DNA from: Streptomyces sp. BK239
GTDB lineage: Bacteria; Actinomycetota; Actinomycetes; Streptomycetales; Streptomycetaceae
Assembly (NCBI RefSeq): GCF_004217285.1
Contig: NZ_SHKS01000003.1
Coordinates: 221,169 to 285,168 of the forward strand
Length of the DNA: 64,000 nt
Direction of reading: 5' to 3'
Shown: piece after piece, positions 16,952 through 26,074 of the stretch
How positions within the stretch are numbered: the first letter of the stretch is position 1
How the letters are laid out: each line of letters starts with the position of its first letter
Translations under genes and position numbers: made by a program
The notes under the pieces: model-generated
Told to the model about the DNA's origin: nothing
Databases searched by the model: none
Seen by the model: only the letters and a program-made list of their open reading frames with translations

Positions 16952-19900
16952 ATGTTCATGCTGATCCTCCTGGGCGGGGCGGCCGCCTTCTTCGTGGTCG
17001 CCATGATCATGGCCGCCACCTCGAGCAAGAAGCAGGGCCAGGGCGGCCGGACGCAGTCGTCCTCGTCGCGGAACTCCTCGCGCGCCCGGCAGCCCGGCTC
17101 GACCTCCGCCGCGCGCCGCGAGGACCTCCGCCTGCCCTACCGCTACGCCGACGACATGATCTTCGTGCACGGCGACTCGGTGTGGACCGGTCTGGTCCTG
17201 CCCAACGCCATCGACGAGTACCTCAACGCCGGCGAGCTCCAGGCGATGGCCGAGGGCCCGGCCCGCGGTCTGCTCAACCTGGCCCGCGGCGACCGGGGCG
17301 TGGAGTGCCACTACCGCAAGGTGTACCAGCCGATCACCGCGCTGACCTGGGCGGAGGAGCTGAACGCGGTCGCCTGGGACCCGACGGAGAACTACAAGGC
17401 GTACAACCTGCGCAAGGCCGAGTACCAGGAGCGCATCGGCGCCAAGCGGGAGCGCAACGTCCTGCTGGTGAAGCTCGGTTCGCTCAAGCGCGCGAGCGGC
17501 GGCACCGGGGTCATGGCCCAGGACGACGAGCCGTACGACGAGCCCGGCCTGCTCCGGGGCGTACGCGGCGCCGCCGACCAGGCCGCCGCCACCGCGACCG
17601 GTGTCGCCGACGAGCACCTGGCCCCGCACGTCGTCGCCGAGTGGGCGCAGGTCGCAACCGAAGTGCACGAGAGCCTGGAAGGCCTCAAGGGGTCCCCGCT
17701 CAGCCGTGAGGAGCTCGTCTGGCTGATCCGCAAGCCGCTCCACGGCGACCTGCCGGTCCCGCCGGAGCCGGTGCTCGGCTCGCGCGCCTGGGGCCCCGAC
17801 CAGTTCGACCTGGTCGTCGACTTCTCCGGCGAGAACCGCAAGACGCACATCGTGCTGCACCAGTACGACGAGGTGACGGGCGAGCAGCAGACCAGCTACA
17901 CCACCACCCTCGTCGCCGCCAACTGGCCCGCCGAGACCCGCTTCCGCCAGTCGACGGCCTGGGCCCGTTACGCCGCCCAGCACGTCGACTTCCCCGTCGA
18001 GATCGACATGCGGTTCACGCTCATCCCGTACCTGAGGTTCAAGGACCGCGCCGACAAGATCCGCGGCAACCTCGTCGACGAGATGAACGACATGGCCAAC
18101 TCCGGCCGCACCCCCGACACCAAGCTGGCCAGCCAGGTAACCCGCGCGCAGGAACTCGTCGACGACATCGACGAGCACAAGATGCCGGGCATGGAGGCGC
18201 AGATCCGCTTCACCATCTCGGCTCCGGACGTACGGGAGCTGGAGCGTCGCCGCCGGGTTCTGGAGATGCAGTTCAAGCAGGACCTGAAGGTCACCCTGCT
18301 GCGTCCGAGCCGCCAGCAGTGGCGGCTGTTGCAGTCCCAACTCCCGGGTGACGCGCCCAAGCTGCCGATCGCGCCGTATCTGCGCCTCCAGGAGGTGGAG
18401 CAGCTGGGGGCCGGACTGCCCACCGCGGGAACGGAGTTGGGCGACAATCCGGAGACCCGCTCCGGCAAGCGTCTGGGCTGGGTCGGCAACCTGGTCGGCT
18501 GGGCGGGCAAGATGCCGGTCCACTACTCGCTGCACGTGGGCCCGGCCCGCAACGACGGCGGCGGTCTCGCCATCGTCGGCGCGTCCGGCGGCGGCAAGTC
18601 CTCCCTCGCCCTGCAGAAGTTCTACGAGGAGTCGGAGTCCGGCGTCCGCTGCCTGGTCATCGACCCCAAGACCGACTTCGCCCAGCTGTGCTACTACCTC
18701 GCCTTCGGCGCCCAGGTGAACGACCCGGCCTTCGCGGCCGACGCGGAGTCGGGTGTGCTGGGCACGCCGGCCAGCCGGTTCCAGCCGGTGAACCCGGAGT
18801 TCTGGGCCGAGACGGAGGTCGTCGACCTGCTCAAGGGCCAGGCGGGCGTGCTCGACCCCTGGGTGATCGCGAGGGACGTCCCGGCGGGCCGCCTGCTCGC
18901 CGAGTCGATGCTCCGGGGCTTCCTCGGCGACGACGACTACCAGCGCGTACGCCTGCCCGTCATCGAGGCGATGGCGACCGTCATCGGCCGCTACAACTCC
19001 GCGATCCGCCAGGCCGTCGAGCAGGGCCACACCGCCCGTGACGCCGAACTCGCCGTACCGCGGCCGACGTTGTGGCAGGTCGTCGACGAGGTCGTGGCGG
19101 CGTACGACCACGCGGTCGCGTCCGGCGACCGCGAGGCGCAGAAGGACCTCAAGCTCGCCCAGATGCTCCTCACCGAGCTGCGCACGCTCCCCTACGCCCG
19201 GCTGGCCTTCGCCGAGCACCCGCAGCCGCTGTCCAGCATGCGGGGCCGCCGCACGGTCATCACCCTGCGCGGCTTCCAGTCGCCGGCGGCCTCCGACCCG
19301 CGCAACTGGAACCCGGCGGAGCGCCTCGCGGCGACGGCCCTGATGGCGGTCGTGGAGCTGGGCAGCCAGATGCTGGACGTCGGCTACGAGAAGAACCCGG
19401 TGACCGGCCAGGTCGGTCTGCGCCCCAAGGCGCTCTTCGTCGACGAGGCGTACGTCGTCACGGCCACGGAGTCGGGCCGCGACCTGATGCGCCGGGCCCT
19501 GAAGCAGGGCCGCTCCTACCTGGCCGTGACGGTCCTGATCACCCAGCAGGCCATCGACCTCGTCCAGATCGAGGACTCCGAGGCCCGCAGCGGCGGCGCG
19601 AACCAGATCCACACCGTGTTCGCGTTCAAGCAGAAGTCGGCCCAGGAGGCGTCCCTGGTGGCCCCGCTCCTCGGCCGCCCCGAGGACGACCCCAAGGTCA
19701 TCGCCGCCCTCCAGGACCTGCGCACGGGCGTCTGCCTCCAGCGCGACGCCGACAAACGCGTCGGCACGGTCGCCGTCGACCTGGTCTTCAAGGAGATCCT
19801 CGCCGCCACCGACACCAACGGCACCACCCGCCCGGCCCGCCAGGGCGTCAACCCCCCGCTGAGCGTGTGGGACTGGACGTTCCTGCAGGAGGCGGAGGAG

Positions 19901-19954
19901 GACCCGGCGACGCCCGACACCCCGACACCGGAACCGGCCGCCCGACCGGCATGA
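16952..19954 (+). CDS. VirB4-like conjugation ATPase
   Basis: 1000 aa. The motor ATPase of type IV secretion. N-terminal TM segment (about 3-22), a low-complexity Ser/Arg linker, the VirB4 N-domain (LPYRYADDMIFVHGDSVWTG), then the helicase-like domain: Walker A GASGGGKSS at about 544, CLVIDPKTDF, Walker B ALFVDEAY at about 830, and VTVLITQQAIDL as sensor. Length and order fit actinobacterial/firmicute TcpF-ConE ATPases. It follows the TcpE gene by 55 bp. The acidic Pro/Thr tail (last 30 residues) is not conserved in the family. Confidence 0.92.
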   Translation: MFMLILLGGAAAFFVVAMIMAATSSKKQGQGGRTQSSSSRNSSRARQPGSTSAARREDLRLPYRYADDMIFVHGDSVWTGLVLPNAIDEYLNAGELQAMAEGPARGLLNLARGDRGVECHYRKVYQPITALTWAEELNAVAWDPTENYKAYNLRKAEYQERIGAKRERNVLLVKLGSLKRASGGTGVMAQDDEPYDEPGLLRGVRGAADQAAATATGVADEHLAPHVVAEWAQVATEVHESLEGLKGSPLSREELVWLIRKPLHGDLPVPPEPVLGSRAWGPDQFDLVVDFSGENRKTHIVLHQYDEVTGEQQTSYTTTLVAANWPAETRFRQSTAWARYAAQHVDFPVEIDMRFTLIPYLRFKDRADKIRGNLVDEMNDMANSGRTPDTKLASQVTRAQELVDDIDEHKMPGMEAQIRFTISAPDVRELERRRRVLEMQFKQDLKVTLLRPSRQQWRLLQSQLPGDAPKLPIAPYLRLQEVEQLGAGLPTAGTELGDNPETRSGKRLGWVGNLVGWAGKMPVHYSLHVGPARNDGGGLAIVGASGGGKSSLALQKFYEESESGVRCLVIDPKTDFAQLCYYLAFGAQVNDPAFAADAESGVLGTPASRFQPVNPEFWAETEVVDLLKGQAGVLDPWVIARDVPAGRLLAESMLRGFLGDDDYQRVRLPVIEAMATVIGRYNSAIRQAVEQGHTARDAELAVPRPTLWQVVDEVVAAYDHAVASGDREAQKDLKLAQMLLTELRTLPYARLAFAEHPQPLSSMRGRRTVITLRGFQSPAASDPRNWNPAERLAATALMAVVELGSQMLDVGYEKNPVTGQVGLRPKALFVDEAYVVTATESGRDLMRRALKQGRSYLAVTVLITQQAIDLVQIEDSEARSGGANQIHTVFAFKQKSAQEASLVAPLLGRPEDDPKVIAALQDLRTGVCLQRDADKRVGTVAVDLVFKEILAATDTNGTTRPARQGVNPPLSVWDWTFLQEAEEDPATPDTPTPEPAARPA

Positions 19955-20028
19955 CGGACGGCCCGGCCGGCCCCGTCACGCCATCGCCCACGACGCCATC
20001 AAGCCACCACGCCAGAGAAACGGACACC

Positions 20029-20592
20029 ATGCGAACCCAGCGAGCGCTCACGGCAGGCGCCGCCCTCATCGCGCTGACGGGCGTGGCGGGCTGTGGAGGC
20101 GGTGACGACGACGGGGGCGCGAGCACCGGCGGCGACCGGAGCTCCGCGAGCGGGCTGCCGAAGGCCGCGGACCTGACGTCCGTCGCGTCCTACCTGAACG
20201 AGTACACCTCCTGCCAGGACCTGACGGCCGGCGCCGAGTACGACGCCGGTCACCAGGGCGACGGCCGCGCCTGGGGCACGGACGAGGCCGCGGAGCCCTC
20301 CTGGGCCATCAAGGAGCGCGGCGTCTGCACCGACGGGTCAGGCCGCCCCGTCGCCCTCCTGGTCGTCTCCGACATGACGAAGTTCCAGACGGCCGTCAAG
20401 AAGGACGGTTCCGAGTTCCTCGTGGGCCAGGACTTCGCGGTCGTCCCGGTGGGCGACGAAACCGTCCGCAGCCTTCAGGGGTCCGGCCTGCGGTTCCTGA
20501 CCTGCGACGCGGACTTCTCCGCCCCGAGCGGCGCCGAGAAGAAGCCGGGCCTCGTGGACGGCTGCGTCCTGACCGATCATCTTCCCGAGTAA
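20029..20592 (+). CDS. Lipoprotein 1 of a tandem pair
   Basis: 187 aa, not recognised. Signal peptide with lipobox (TGVAGC, Cys about 22), Gly/Asp linker, then ASGLPKAADLTSVASYLNEY, TSCQDLTAG, SWAIKERGVCTDG, LLVVSDMTKFQTAV, GSGLRFLTCDADF and DGCVLTDHLPE. Four Cys in the mature part could form two disulfides. Collinear with the next gene, hence a tandem duplicate. The start ATG at 20029 follows AGAGAAACGGACACC. Exported, membrane-anchored accessory protein of the apparatus by context. Confidence 0.85.
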   Translation: MRTQRALTAGAALIALTGVAGCGGGDDDGGASTGGDRSSASGLPKAADLTSVASYLNEYTSCQDLTAGAEYDAGHQGDGRAWGTDEAAEPSWAIKERGVCTDGSGRPVALLVVSDMTKFQTAVKKDGSEFLVGQDFAVVPVGDETVRSLQGSGLRFLTCDADFSAPSGAEKKPGLVDGCVLTDHLPE

Positions 20593-20604
20593 GCGAGTGA
20601 CACC

Positions 20605-21174
20605 ATGCGCATCAAGCGAGCAATCACCGTCGGCGCCCTTCTCCTCATGTCGGCGTCCCTGACCGCCTGCGGAGGCGACGACGGCAACAGCGACGGCGAC
20701 GGCACGGCGGGGAGCCCCGGGCTGCCGGAGGCTGCGGACATGGCGTCCATCGAGCAGTTCATGAACAAGTACACGTCCTGTACGGGCCTCACCCCCGGCG
20801 ACGAGTACGACGACTCCGCCCTGCGTGACAAGGACCCCGCCTGGGGGGAGGGTCTGGACAAGCATTTCCCCGACTGGGGGATCAAGGAACGCGCCGTCTG
20901 CCGGGACGCGTACCACGATTCCAACACCCTGGTCCTGCTGTCGGACATGAAGAAGTTCCAGACCACGCTCAAGGCGAAGAACTACAGCGGCCTTCTGGCA
21001 GGAAAGAACTTCGTGGTGGAGCCCGGCGACGACCAGACGGTCAAGGAACTCAAGGCGTCCGGTCTCAAGTACCTCTCGTGCGATCCCGGCCTCCACCTGC
21101 CCAGCGGCTACAAGAAGGAGCCCGCGCTGGTCGAGGGGTGCGTACTGACCGACTACTTCCCCGCCGAGATCTGA
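20605..21174 (+). CDS. Lipoprotein 2 of a tandem pair
   Basis: 189 aa. Same plan as the preceding protein: lipobox LTACGG near residue 22, GLPEAADMASIEQFMNKY, TSCTGLTPGDEYD, WGIKERAVCRDA, LLSDMKKFQTTL, LKYLSCDPGL and GCVLTDYFP. The four mature Cys are kept, while surface stretches differ widely, so the two copies have diverged for some time. 12-bp spacing from copy 1 and 19 bp to the VirB6-like gene: one transcript. Function unknown. Confidence 0.85.
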   Translation: MRIKRAITVGALLLMSASLTACGGDDGNSDGDGTAGSPGLPEAADMASIEQFMNKYTSCTGLTPGDEYDDSALRDKDPAWGEGLDKHFPDWGIKERAVCRDAYHDSNTLVLLSDMKKFQTTLKAKNYSGLLAGKNFVVEPGDDQTVKELKASGLKYLSCDPGLHLPSGYKKEPALVEGCVLTDYFPAEI

Positions 21175-21193
21175 TCCGTCCGAAGGGCTTCTC

Positions 21194-23377
21194 ATGCTGA
21201 CCCGCATCCGGCCGCGCGTGGGCCGTCCGACGCGCCCTCGGACCAGGCGATCGCTGCGCAAGGCGCTCGTCTCCACCGGTGCCGCCGCGCGGGCCGGGCT
21301 GTTCCTGGTCCTCGCGGTGGTCGCGCTCTCGTTCTCCGCCCCGCAGCCGGCACACGCTCTCTTCGACACGTGTGACTGGACGTCGGACAGCCTCGACCAG
21401 ATGGCCGACATGCCCGGCCCCGCTGCGGAGAACGTCTTCCCCTCGGTGAAGCAGTGGGACGGCAAGCGCGAACTCGTCTCCGGCGCCACCCGGATGGACG
21501 GCCCCGCGTCGAAGTACACCCTCTACGAGCTCAGCGCCATGCGAGGACTCAACTGGGCCTCGACCCAGCAGAGTCAGAGCCAGGCCCAGCAGGACGAGCG
21601 CGGCAAGCCGGCCGGCGGCAACGACTGCAGCCTCCAGAACGAGATCTACAACAGCATCGCCCAGGCCATCTTCGACATGAGCAAGATCGTGAGCCGGGCC
21701 GCGATCAGCATCAAGGAGATCTCCTCCAACCCGAGCCCCCTGGCCGCCCTGTACGACGGCTCGGTCTCAGGTGATGACAGCGTCGTCGACCGCCTGAACA
21801 ACGGCGTCTTCAAGCTGGCCGTGCCCACCATGATCCTGCTCACCGGCTTGTGGGTGTTCGGCAAGTGGCGCAAGGGCGACATGCGTGAGGTCTGGTCGGG
21901 CGTGGGCTGGGCCGCCTTCGTCGTGATCGCGGTGTCCGCGTTCCTGGTCGACGGGAACTACGTGACCGTTGTCGAGAAGGCCGACTCGGGCATCGCGCAG
22001 GTGAACGCCGCGCTGACCGAAGCCGTGCTGGACGGCTCGGTGAACGACGTCAACCCACCGTGTGACCTGCCCGCCAACGCACCCCAGCGCGGCATGCGGA
22101 TATCGAGCTGCGCCATGTACGACACGCTCGCGTTCCGCCCGTGGGCCATCGGCCAGTTCGGCGACCCGGGCAAGGACCGGATGGAGTACAAGGGCGCCGG
22201 GAAATGCGAGTTCGGCACGGGCAAACGATGCACGGACCTGCGCGTCAAGCAGGTGTCCGTCCAGTCGGTGTCGAACATCGAGTACTACCAGAACCCGTCG
22301 CAGGCCGAGATCGAGCAGGACGAGAAGGACATCATCAAGGCCAAGGAGAACCAGTACGGGGAACTGCGCAACTACATAGCCAAGAACGAGAGCGCCCGGG
22401 TCTACGAGCAGTGGGCCGGCCACAAGCCGGCCAACCGCATCAGCATCGGCGTCTACGCTCTGGTGGCTTCCCTCATCGTCGGGCTGATGGTGATCGTGCT
22501 CAGCGCCCTGACGCTCCTGTGGCACGCGGTCACGCTCATCATGGTGATCCTGCTGCCCCTGGTCGCGATCATCTCGATCCACCCGACCCAGCAGAAGCTG
22601 CTTCGGGGCTGGTGGCAGACCTTCGTGCACAGCTTCGTCCTGCGCGCGGGATTCGGCGTGATCCTCACGATCCTGCTGCTGTTCTACCAGCTGATCCTGC
22701 CGCTCCAGGTCCCGCTGGGCATGCAGCTGCTGATGCTTCTCCTGGTCACCGTCGCCGTGATCACCTTGCTGAAGAACCTGCTGTCCGGCAAGTTCTCCCC
22801 GCAGGTCGCGGGCGCGGACGACGCCCTGGGCGTCGGGGAGGCGGCCGGCGCGGCCGGCGGCAACCTGACCGACAAGGCCGCGGGTCTGGTCAAGCCCAAG
22901 GACGGCACGATGGGCCGGGTCGCGGGACGCGTGGCGGGCACGGCGGCCCGCAACGTCGACCGGCGACTGCTCGGGGCCAGGTTCCAGCGCGCCGGGCTCC
23001 TCCCGGTGGGCCAGCGTGAGCAACGCCAGGCCGCCTACGAGGGCACGCGGATGACGCACAAGAACTACCGGTCGATGGTCAAGGAGAACAAGCAGGAGCG
23101 GGAGGAAGCCGAGGAGGCCAAGCGCACCCGGCGCACCGGCCGGGTGAGCGCGGCGGTGCCGAACAAGGGCGCCGACCCGTCGGCGGCACCGCAGCCGACC
23201 TCGCAGCAGCCTGCCCAGCCGCAGCCGCAGCCGAGGCCGGCGGCCACCCAGGCCCAACCGCCTGCGCAGCAACCGTCGATCCCCCGCCCGGCGGCTCAGC
23301 CTCAACCGCCCGCACCCTCCGCTCCCACCCCGCCCCCACCCCCGCGCGAGCCCCGCGGCCCCAGCGGGCGCGTCTGA
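21194..23377 (+). CDS. VirB6/TrbL-like polytopic membrane protein
   Basis: 727 aa. Arg-rich N-terminus with a signal-like hydrophobic helix, an extracytoplasmic domain of about 150 residues, then at least six TM helices in pairs (around 205-225, 237-253, 420-450, 455-472, 485-510, 515-530), and a long cytoplasmic tail: basic/acidic helix (NKQEREEAEEAKRTRR) followed by about 90 Pro/Gln/Ala residues. This is the plan of TrbL/VirB6 channel proteins of Gram-positive systems (TcpH/PrgL-like). The last codons (CGC GTC TGA) and following bases reappear at 25863, a scar of cassette duplication. ATG follows GGGCTTCTC; its ribosome site is weak. Confidence 0.8.
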   Translation: MLTRIRPRVGRPTRPRTRRSLRKALVSTGAAARAGLFLVLAVVALSFSAPQPAHALFDTCDWTSDSLDQMADMPGPAAENVFPSVKQWDGKRELVSGATRMDGPASKYTLYELSAMRGLNWASTQQSQSQAQQDERGKPAGGNDCSLQNEIYNSIAQAIFDMSKIVSRAAISIKEISSNPSPLAALYDGSVSGDDSVVDRLNNGVFKLAVPTMILLTGLWVFGKWRKGDMREVWSGVGWAAFVVIAVSAFLVDGNYVTVVEKADSGIAQVNAALTEAVLDGSVNDVNPPCDLPANAPQRGMRISSCAMYDTLAFRPWAIGQFGDPGKDRMEYKGAGKCEFGTGKRCTDLRVKQVSVQSVSNIEYYQNPSQAEIEQDEKDIIKAKENQYGELRNYIAKNESARVYEQWAGHKPANRISIGVYALVASLIVGLMVIVLSALTLLWHAVTLIMVILLPLVAIISIHPTQQKLLRGWWQTFVHSFVLRAGFGVILTILLLFYQLILPLQVPLGMQLLMLLLVTVAVITLLKNLLSGKFSPQVAGADDALGVGEAAGAAGGNLTDKAAGLVKPKDGTMGRVAGRVAGTAARNVDRRLLGARFQRAGLLPVGQREQRQAAYEGTRMTHKNYRSMVKENKQEREEAEEAKRTRRTGRVSAAVPNKGADPSAAPQPTSQQPAQPQPQPRPAATQAQPPAQQPSIPRPAAQPQPPAPSAPTPPPPPREPRGPSGRV

Positions 23378-23575
23378 CCCCGACCGCCCGTCCACCTCAC
23401 CCCGAGGAGCCACCCCATGCCCGCCCTGACCGCCGACCGCAGCCCCGACCGACTGGTCGCGGAACTCGAGCGGCTCATCGGCGTGGACTGGCCCACGGTA
23501 TGGGCGGGAGTCCCGGAGGACGAGACGAAGCGCGACCGCTGGTGCACGGGCTTCGGCTGGCGCCCGCTGTGGTTC
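23371..23575 (+). repeat. Cassette repeat, copy 1
   Basis: Begins in the last codons of the VirB6-like gene (CGCGTCTGACCCCGACC), continues through the ribosome-binding region (GAGGAGCCACCCC) and the first 159 bases of A1. Copy 2 is at 25862-26074. Over the 159 coding bases I count two differences; beyond them identity collapses at once. Confidence 0.9.
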
Positions 23576-24046
23576 CAGGGCGGCCTGCGAGTCCGTACCG
23601 AACAGGGCGGCCGCCTCCTCCTCGCCTCGGCCGCACCAGGCAGCCCGGTGACCCATGTCGAGCACACGGCGTGGTCGGCCCGGGCCCGGGGCACGGACGA
23701 GAACGAGCGGGTCACCGAACTTGCGGAGGCCCGCTGGGCGTCGTACCTGGACGCGCTGCGTGGCTTCATGGGCGCGCCCCGGTGGAACGGCACGTGGAAC
23801 GCCCCCGACTTCCCGGAACTGCCCGGGCGCGGCCCCTGGTACAGCCCCCAGTGGCGTCTGGAGCAGGGGGACCCGCACAGGGTCGCGGTGTGGTCGTTCC
23901 GTACGCCCGAGTCCCCCGTGATCGAGTTGCAGATGACGCTCGGGACAGGTTCCGAGGCCGAGCCGGCGGCCGCCGATGCGAGGATCGGGCTCAATTGCCA
24001 CGGCCACGGCACACCGGGAGGCAACGGCCCGGTCGATCGGCACTGA
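23417..24046 (+). CDS. A-family protein A1
   Basis: 209 aa, not recognised. N-terminal signature LVAELERLIGVDWPTVWAGV then DRWCTGFGWRPLWF; later blocks are W-rich: WSARARGTDENERV, AEARWASYLDALRGFMGAP, WNGTWNAPDFPE, HRVAVWSFRTPES. No signal or TM, so cytoplasmic. Its first 53 residues are almost identical to A3 (25916) while the rest has diverged, but both are exactly 209 aa. It lies 40 bp after the VirB6-like gene and 28 bp before A2. Possible roles: immunity protein, chaperone or adaptor for the B protein (inference from cassette structure). Confidence 0.85.
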   Translation: MPALTADRSPDRLVAELERLIGVDWPTVWAGVPEDETKRDRWCTGFGWRPLWFQGGLRVRTEQGGRLLLASAAPGSPVTHVEHTAWSARARGTDENERVTELAEARWASYLDALRGFMGAPRWNGTWNAPDFPELPGRGPWYSPQWRLEQGDPHRVAVWSFRTPESPVIELQMTLGTGSEAEPAAADARIGLNCHGHGTPGGNGPVDRH

Positions 24047-24074
24047 CGTACGAGAAACAGAGGCAGGAGCGCAC

Positions 24075-24686
24075 ATGCCGACCTTCGAGATCGACGAGTC
24101 GCCGCAGCAGTTGGGCAGGGAACTGGCCGGCCTGGAGCACGTGGACTGGCCCGCGGTCTGGGCCGGACCGCCCAACCCGGGCCAGGCTCTGGACGACTGG
24201 TGCGCGCTGTTCGGCTGGAAGCCGCTGGCCGAGGACCGTGTCCTCAGCGTGCGCACCGCCACGGACGGCCGGCTGACCCTCAACCCCGTGGTCGAGGGCG
24301 GCTGGAGCCCGGTCAGGTCGCTCGGCTGGACCACCTGGCATCTGCGGGCCGACAGCTCCGCAGAGAACGACCAGGTGCTGGAGACGGCCTCTGAGGCCTG
24401 GCCCCGGTACGAGGGGGCCGCTCGGGCCGTGCTCGGCACACCGGAGTTCTCCGGCGCCTGGGACTCGCCCGGCTTCCCCGAACCCCGGGGCCGCGGCCAC
24501 TGGCTGCCCTCCCGCGAGCGCCGCCTGCGCAACCGCAACCCCTACCGGCTCGCCGTCTGGCGCGGCGCGAGCGCCGAGGAACCGACGATCGCGCTCGAAG
24601 TGTTCAGCGGAGGGGTCACGCCGTCGGGGGCAGGCCTGCGAGGCGTCACCATCAACGTGGGCTGCTATCCCCAGGAGACCGAGTGA
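24075..24686 (+). CDS. A-family protein A2
   Basis: 203 aa. Homologous along its length to A1, A3 and A4: LGRELAGLEHVDWPAVWAGP, WCALFGWKPL, RTATDGRLTL, WTTWHLRADSSAENDQVLE, TPEFSGAWDSPGFPE, NPYRLAVWRG. It is closer to A4 than to A1 (AGPPNPG versus AGPPYPG after the signature; a hydrophobic-rich C-terminus with VTINVGCYP versus MAVKFYP). The ATG follows GCAGGAGCGCAC. Its stop overlaps the GTG of B1 (GTGA), so A2 and B1 are made together. Cytoplasmic; function unknown. Confidence 0.85.
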   Translation: MPTFEIDESPQQLGRELAGLEHVDWPAVWAGPPNPGQALDDWCALFGWKPLAEDRVLSVRTATDGRLTLNPVVEGGWSPVRSLGWTTWHLRADSSAENDQVLETASEAWPRYEGAARAVLGTPEFSGAWDSPGFPEPRGRGHWLPSRERRLRNRNPYRLAVWRGASAEEPTIALEVFSGGVTPSGAGLRGVTINVGCYPQETE

Positions 24687-25855
24687 GCGAGGCCACCCTG
24701 GTCCAGACACCTGTCCAACGTGCGCTGGCCCTTCAGACCGCCCACGGTGCAGCTCTGGAGGAGGGCGAGGGCGAGCGCATCGCCTACGAGATCATCGAGG
24801 CGGCCACTGCGGCCGGGAAGACGGTGGAGGAATACGTCGTCGAGTACGCCCAGGGACTCGACGTCGCGGCTCCTCGTGAGGGCATGAAGTCCGCCTTCTG
24901 GTCATACGGGATACCTCACCCGGACCTGCCGATGGACAAGGTGCTCAGCAGCCAGTTCCTCGCCGCCGTATGGACCGACATGGAGAACGGCAACGAGCCC
25001 GACAGCGCCCGCTATCTGGAGGGCACGCCGGGCGGGCAGGCCTTGGACGAGCTCCACCTGTGGAACCCCGACGTCTACAAGGTGCTCGGCCTCAACGAGC
25101 AGCAGGGCAACGCTCTGGCGCGCCAGGCCTGGAGCGCCGTGTCGGAGAACTACGCCAAGGCCACCGACGGTGAGGCGATCGTCTTCGGCGGAGAACTCGT
25201 CCCGTGGAGTGTCGCCTACGAGACGGAGATGCCCCGGCTGCGCAGGGGTACCGGGCCCGAGAACATCCACTTCATGTACGACCTGCCCGGAGACCTGCTG
25301 AAGGGGCTGCCGCCCGAGAGCCGACAGTTGCTGTCCTCGGGGCCCGTGCGGTCGCATGTGCACTTCAAGGCTCCCGATCCGGACAATCCGCCGACGCAGA
25401 AGTACTGGGAGGCCGGCTATCTGGACCTGGAGCACCTGCGGTCCCTCCCCACCCCCGAAGCCCAGCGTGCCGCCATCCTCGAAGCGTGCGAGCGGGTGGC
25501 CCTGGTGGACGCCCAGCAGACCGAAGCCGAGCGGCAAGCGGAAGCGGATCTGAGCACGGAGCAAGAGGTCTCCGGGCCCCCCGTCGAGGAGCAACGACGG
25601 AGCCAGATCGCAACTCCTTCCGTCAGCACTCACGGTGTCTTCCTGCCAGGTGTCACGGTCGACGTCCACGCGACGGTGTCGCAGCCGGTGACGCAGGCCG
25701 GGGCCACGCCCGCCGGCACGCACGGCGTCTTCCTGCCCGGCGTCGAGGTGGAGGCCAAGAACGTTGTGGCGCCGAGTGCGAGCAACGCCGCCACGACACC
25801 TACACATGCCCCTCCGACCCCCGAGAAGTCGAACGACCCGGGCCTGGGAATGTGA
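24683..25855 (+). CDS. B-family protein B1, candidate secreted effector
   Basis: 390 aa, not recognised. Blocks shared with B2 (27191): EGMKSAFWSYGI, LHLWNPDVYKVLGL, AVSENYAKATDGEAIVFGGE, VAYETEMPRL, ENIHFMYDLP, then a charged helix (about 270-300). The tail is Pro/Thr/Ala-rich and contains THGVFLPGV twice (STHGVFLPGVTVD and GTHGVFLPGVEVE), ending DPGLGM. The pattern W..SE.YA...G...VF....E.P.L...NIHF recalls C-terminal domains of actinobacterial polymorphic toxins, but I cannot confirm a family. No signal peptide or TM; a disordered C-terminal tail would suit type IV export. GTG start overlaps the A2 stop. Confidence 0.85.
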   Translation: MSEATLVQTPVQRALALQTAHGAALEEGEGERIAYEIIEAATAAGKTVEEYVVEYAQGLDVAAPREGMKSAFWSYGIPHPDLPMDKVLSSQFLAAVWTDMENGNEPDSARYLEGTPGGQALDELHLWNPDVYKVLGLNEQQGNALARQAWSAVSENYAKATDGEAIVFGGELVPWSVAYETEMPRLRRGTGPENIHFMYDLPGDLLKGLPPESRQLLSSGPVRSHVHFKAPDPDNPPTQKYWEAGYLDLEHLRSLPTPEAQRAAILEACERVALVDAQQTEAERQAEADLSTEQEVSGPPVEEQRRSQIATPSVSTHGVFLPGVTVDVHATVSQPVTQAGATPAGTHGVFLPGVEVEAKNVVAPSASNAATTPTHAPPTPEKSNDPGLGM

Positions 25856-25861
25856 CCACGC

Positions 25862-26074
25862 CGCGTCTGACCCCGACCACCCGTCAAACCCCGCCCCGCC
25901 TTGAGGAGCCACCCCATGCCCGCCCTGACCGCCGACCGCAGCCCCGAACGACTGGTCGCGGAACTCGAGCGGCTCATCGGCGTGGACTGGCCCACGGTAT
26001 GGGCCGGAGTCCCGGAGGACGAGACGAAGCGCGACCGCTGGTGCACGGGCTTCGGCTGGCGCCCGCTGTGGTTC
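25862..26074 (+). repeat. Cassette repeat, copy 2, with VirB6 gene-end scar
   Basis: After the B1 stop the sequence CGCGTCTGACCCCGACC reappears, a copy of the VirB6-like gene's last codons and stop, followed by a GAGGAGCCACCCC ribosome site and the first 159 bases of A3, two of which differ from A1. This shows that the second cassette arose by tandem duplication starting at the VirB6 gene end. Confidence 0.9.
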
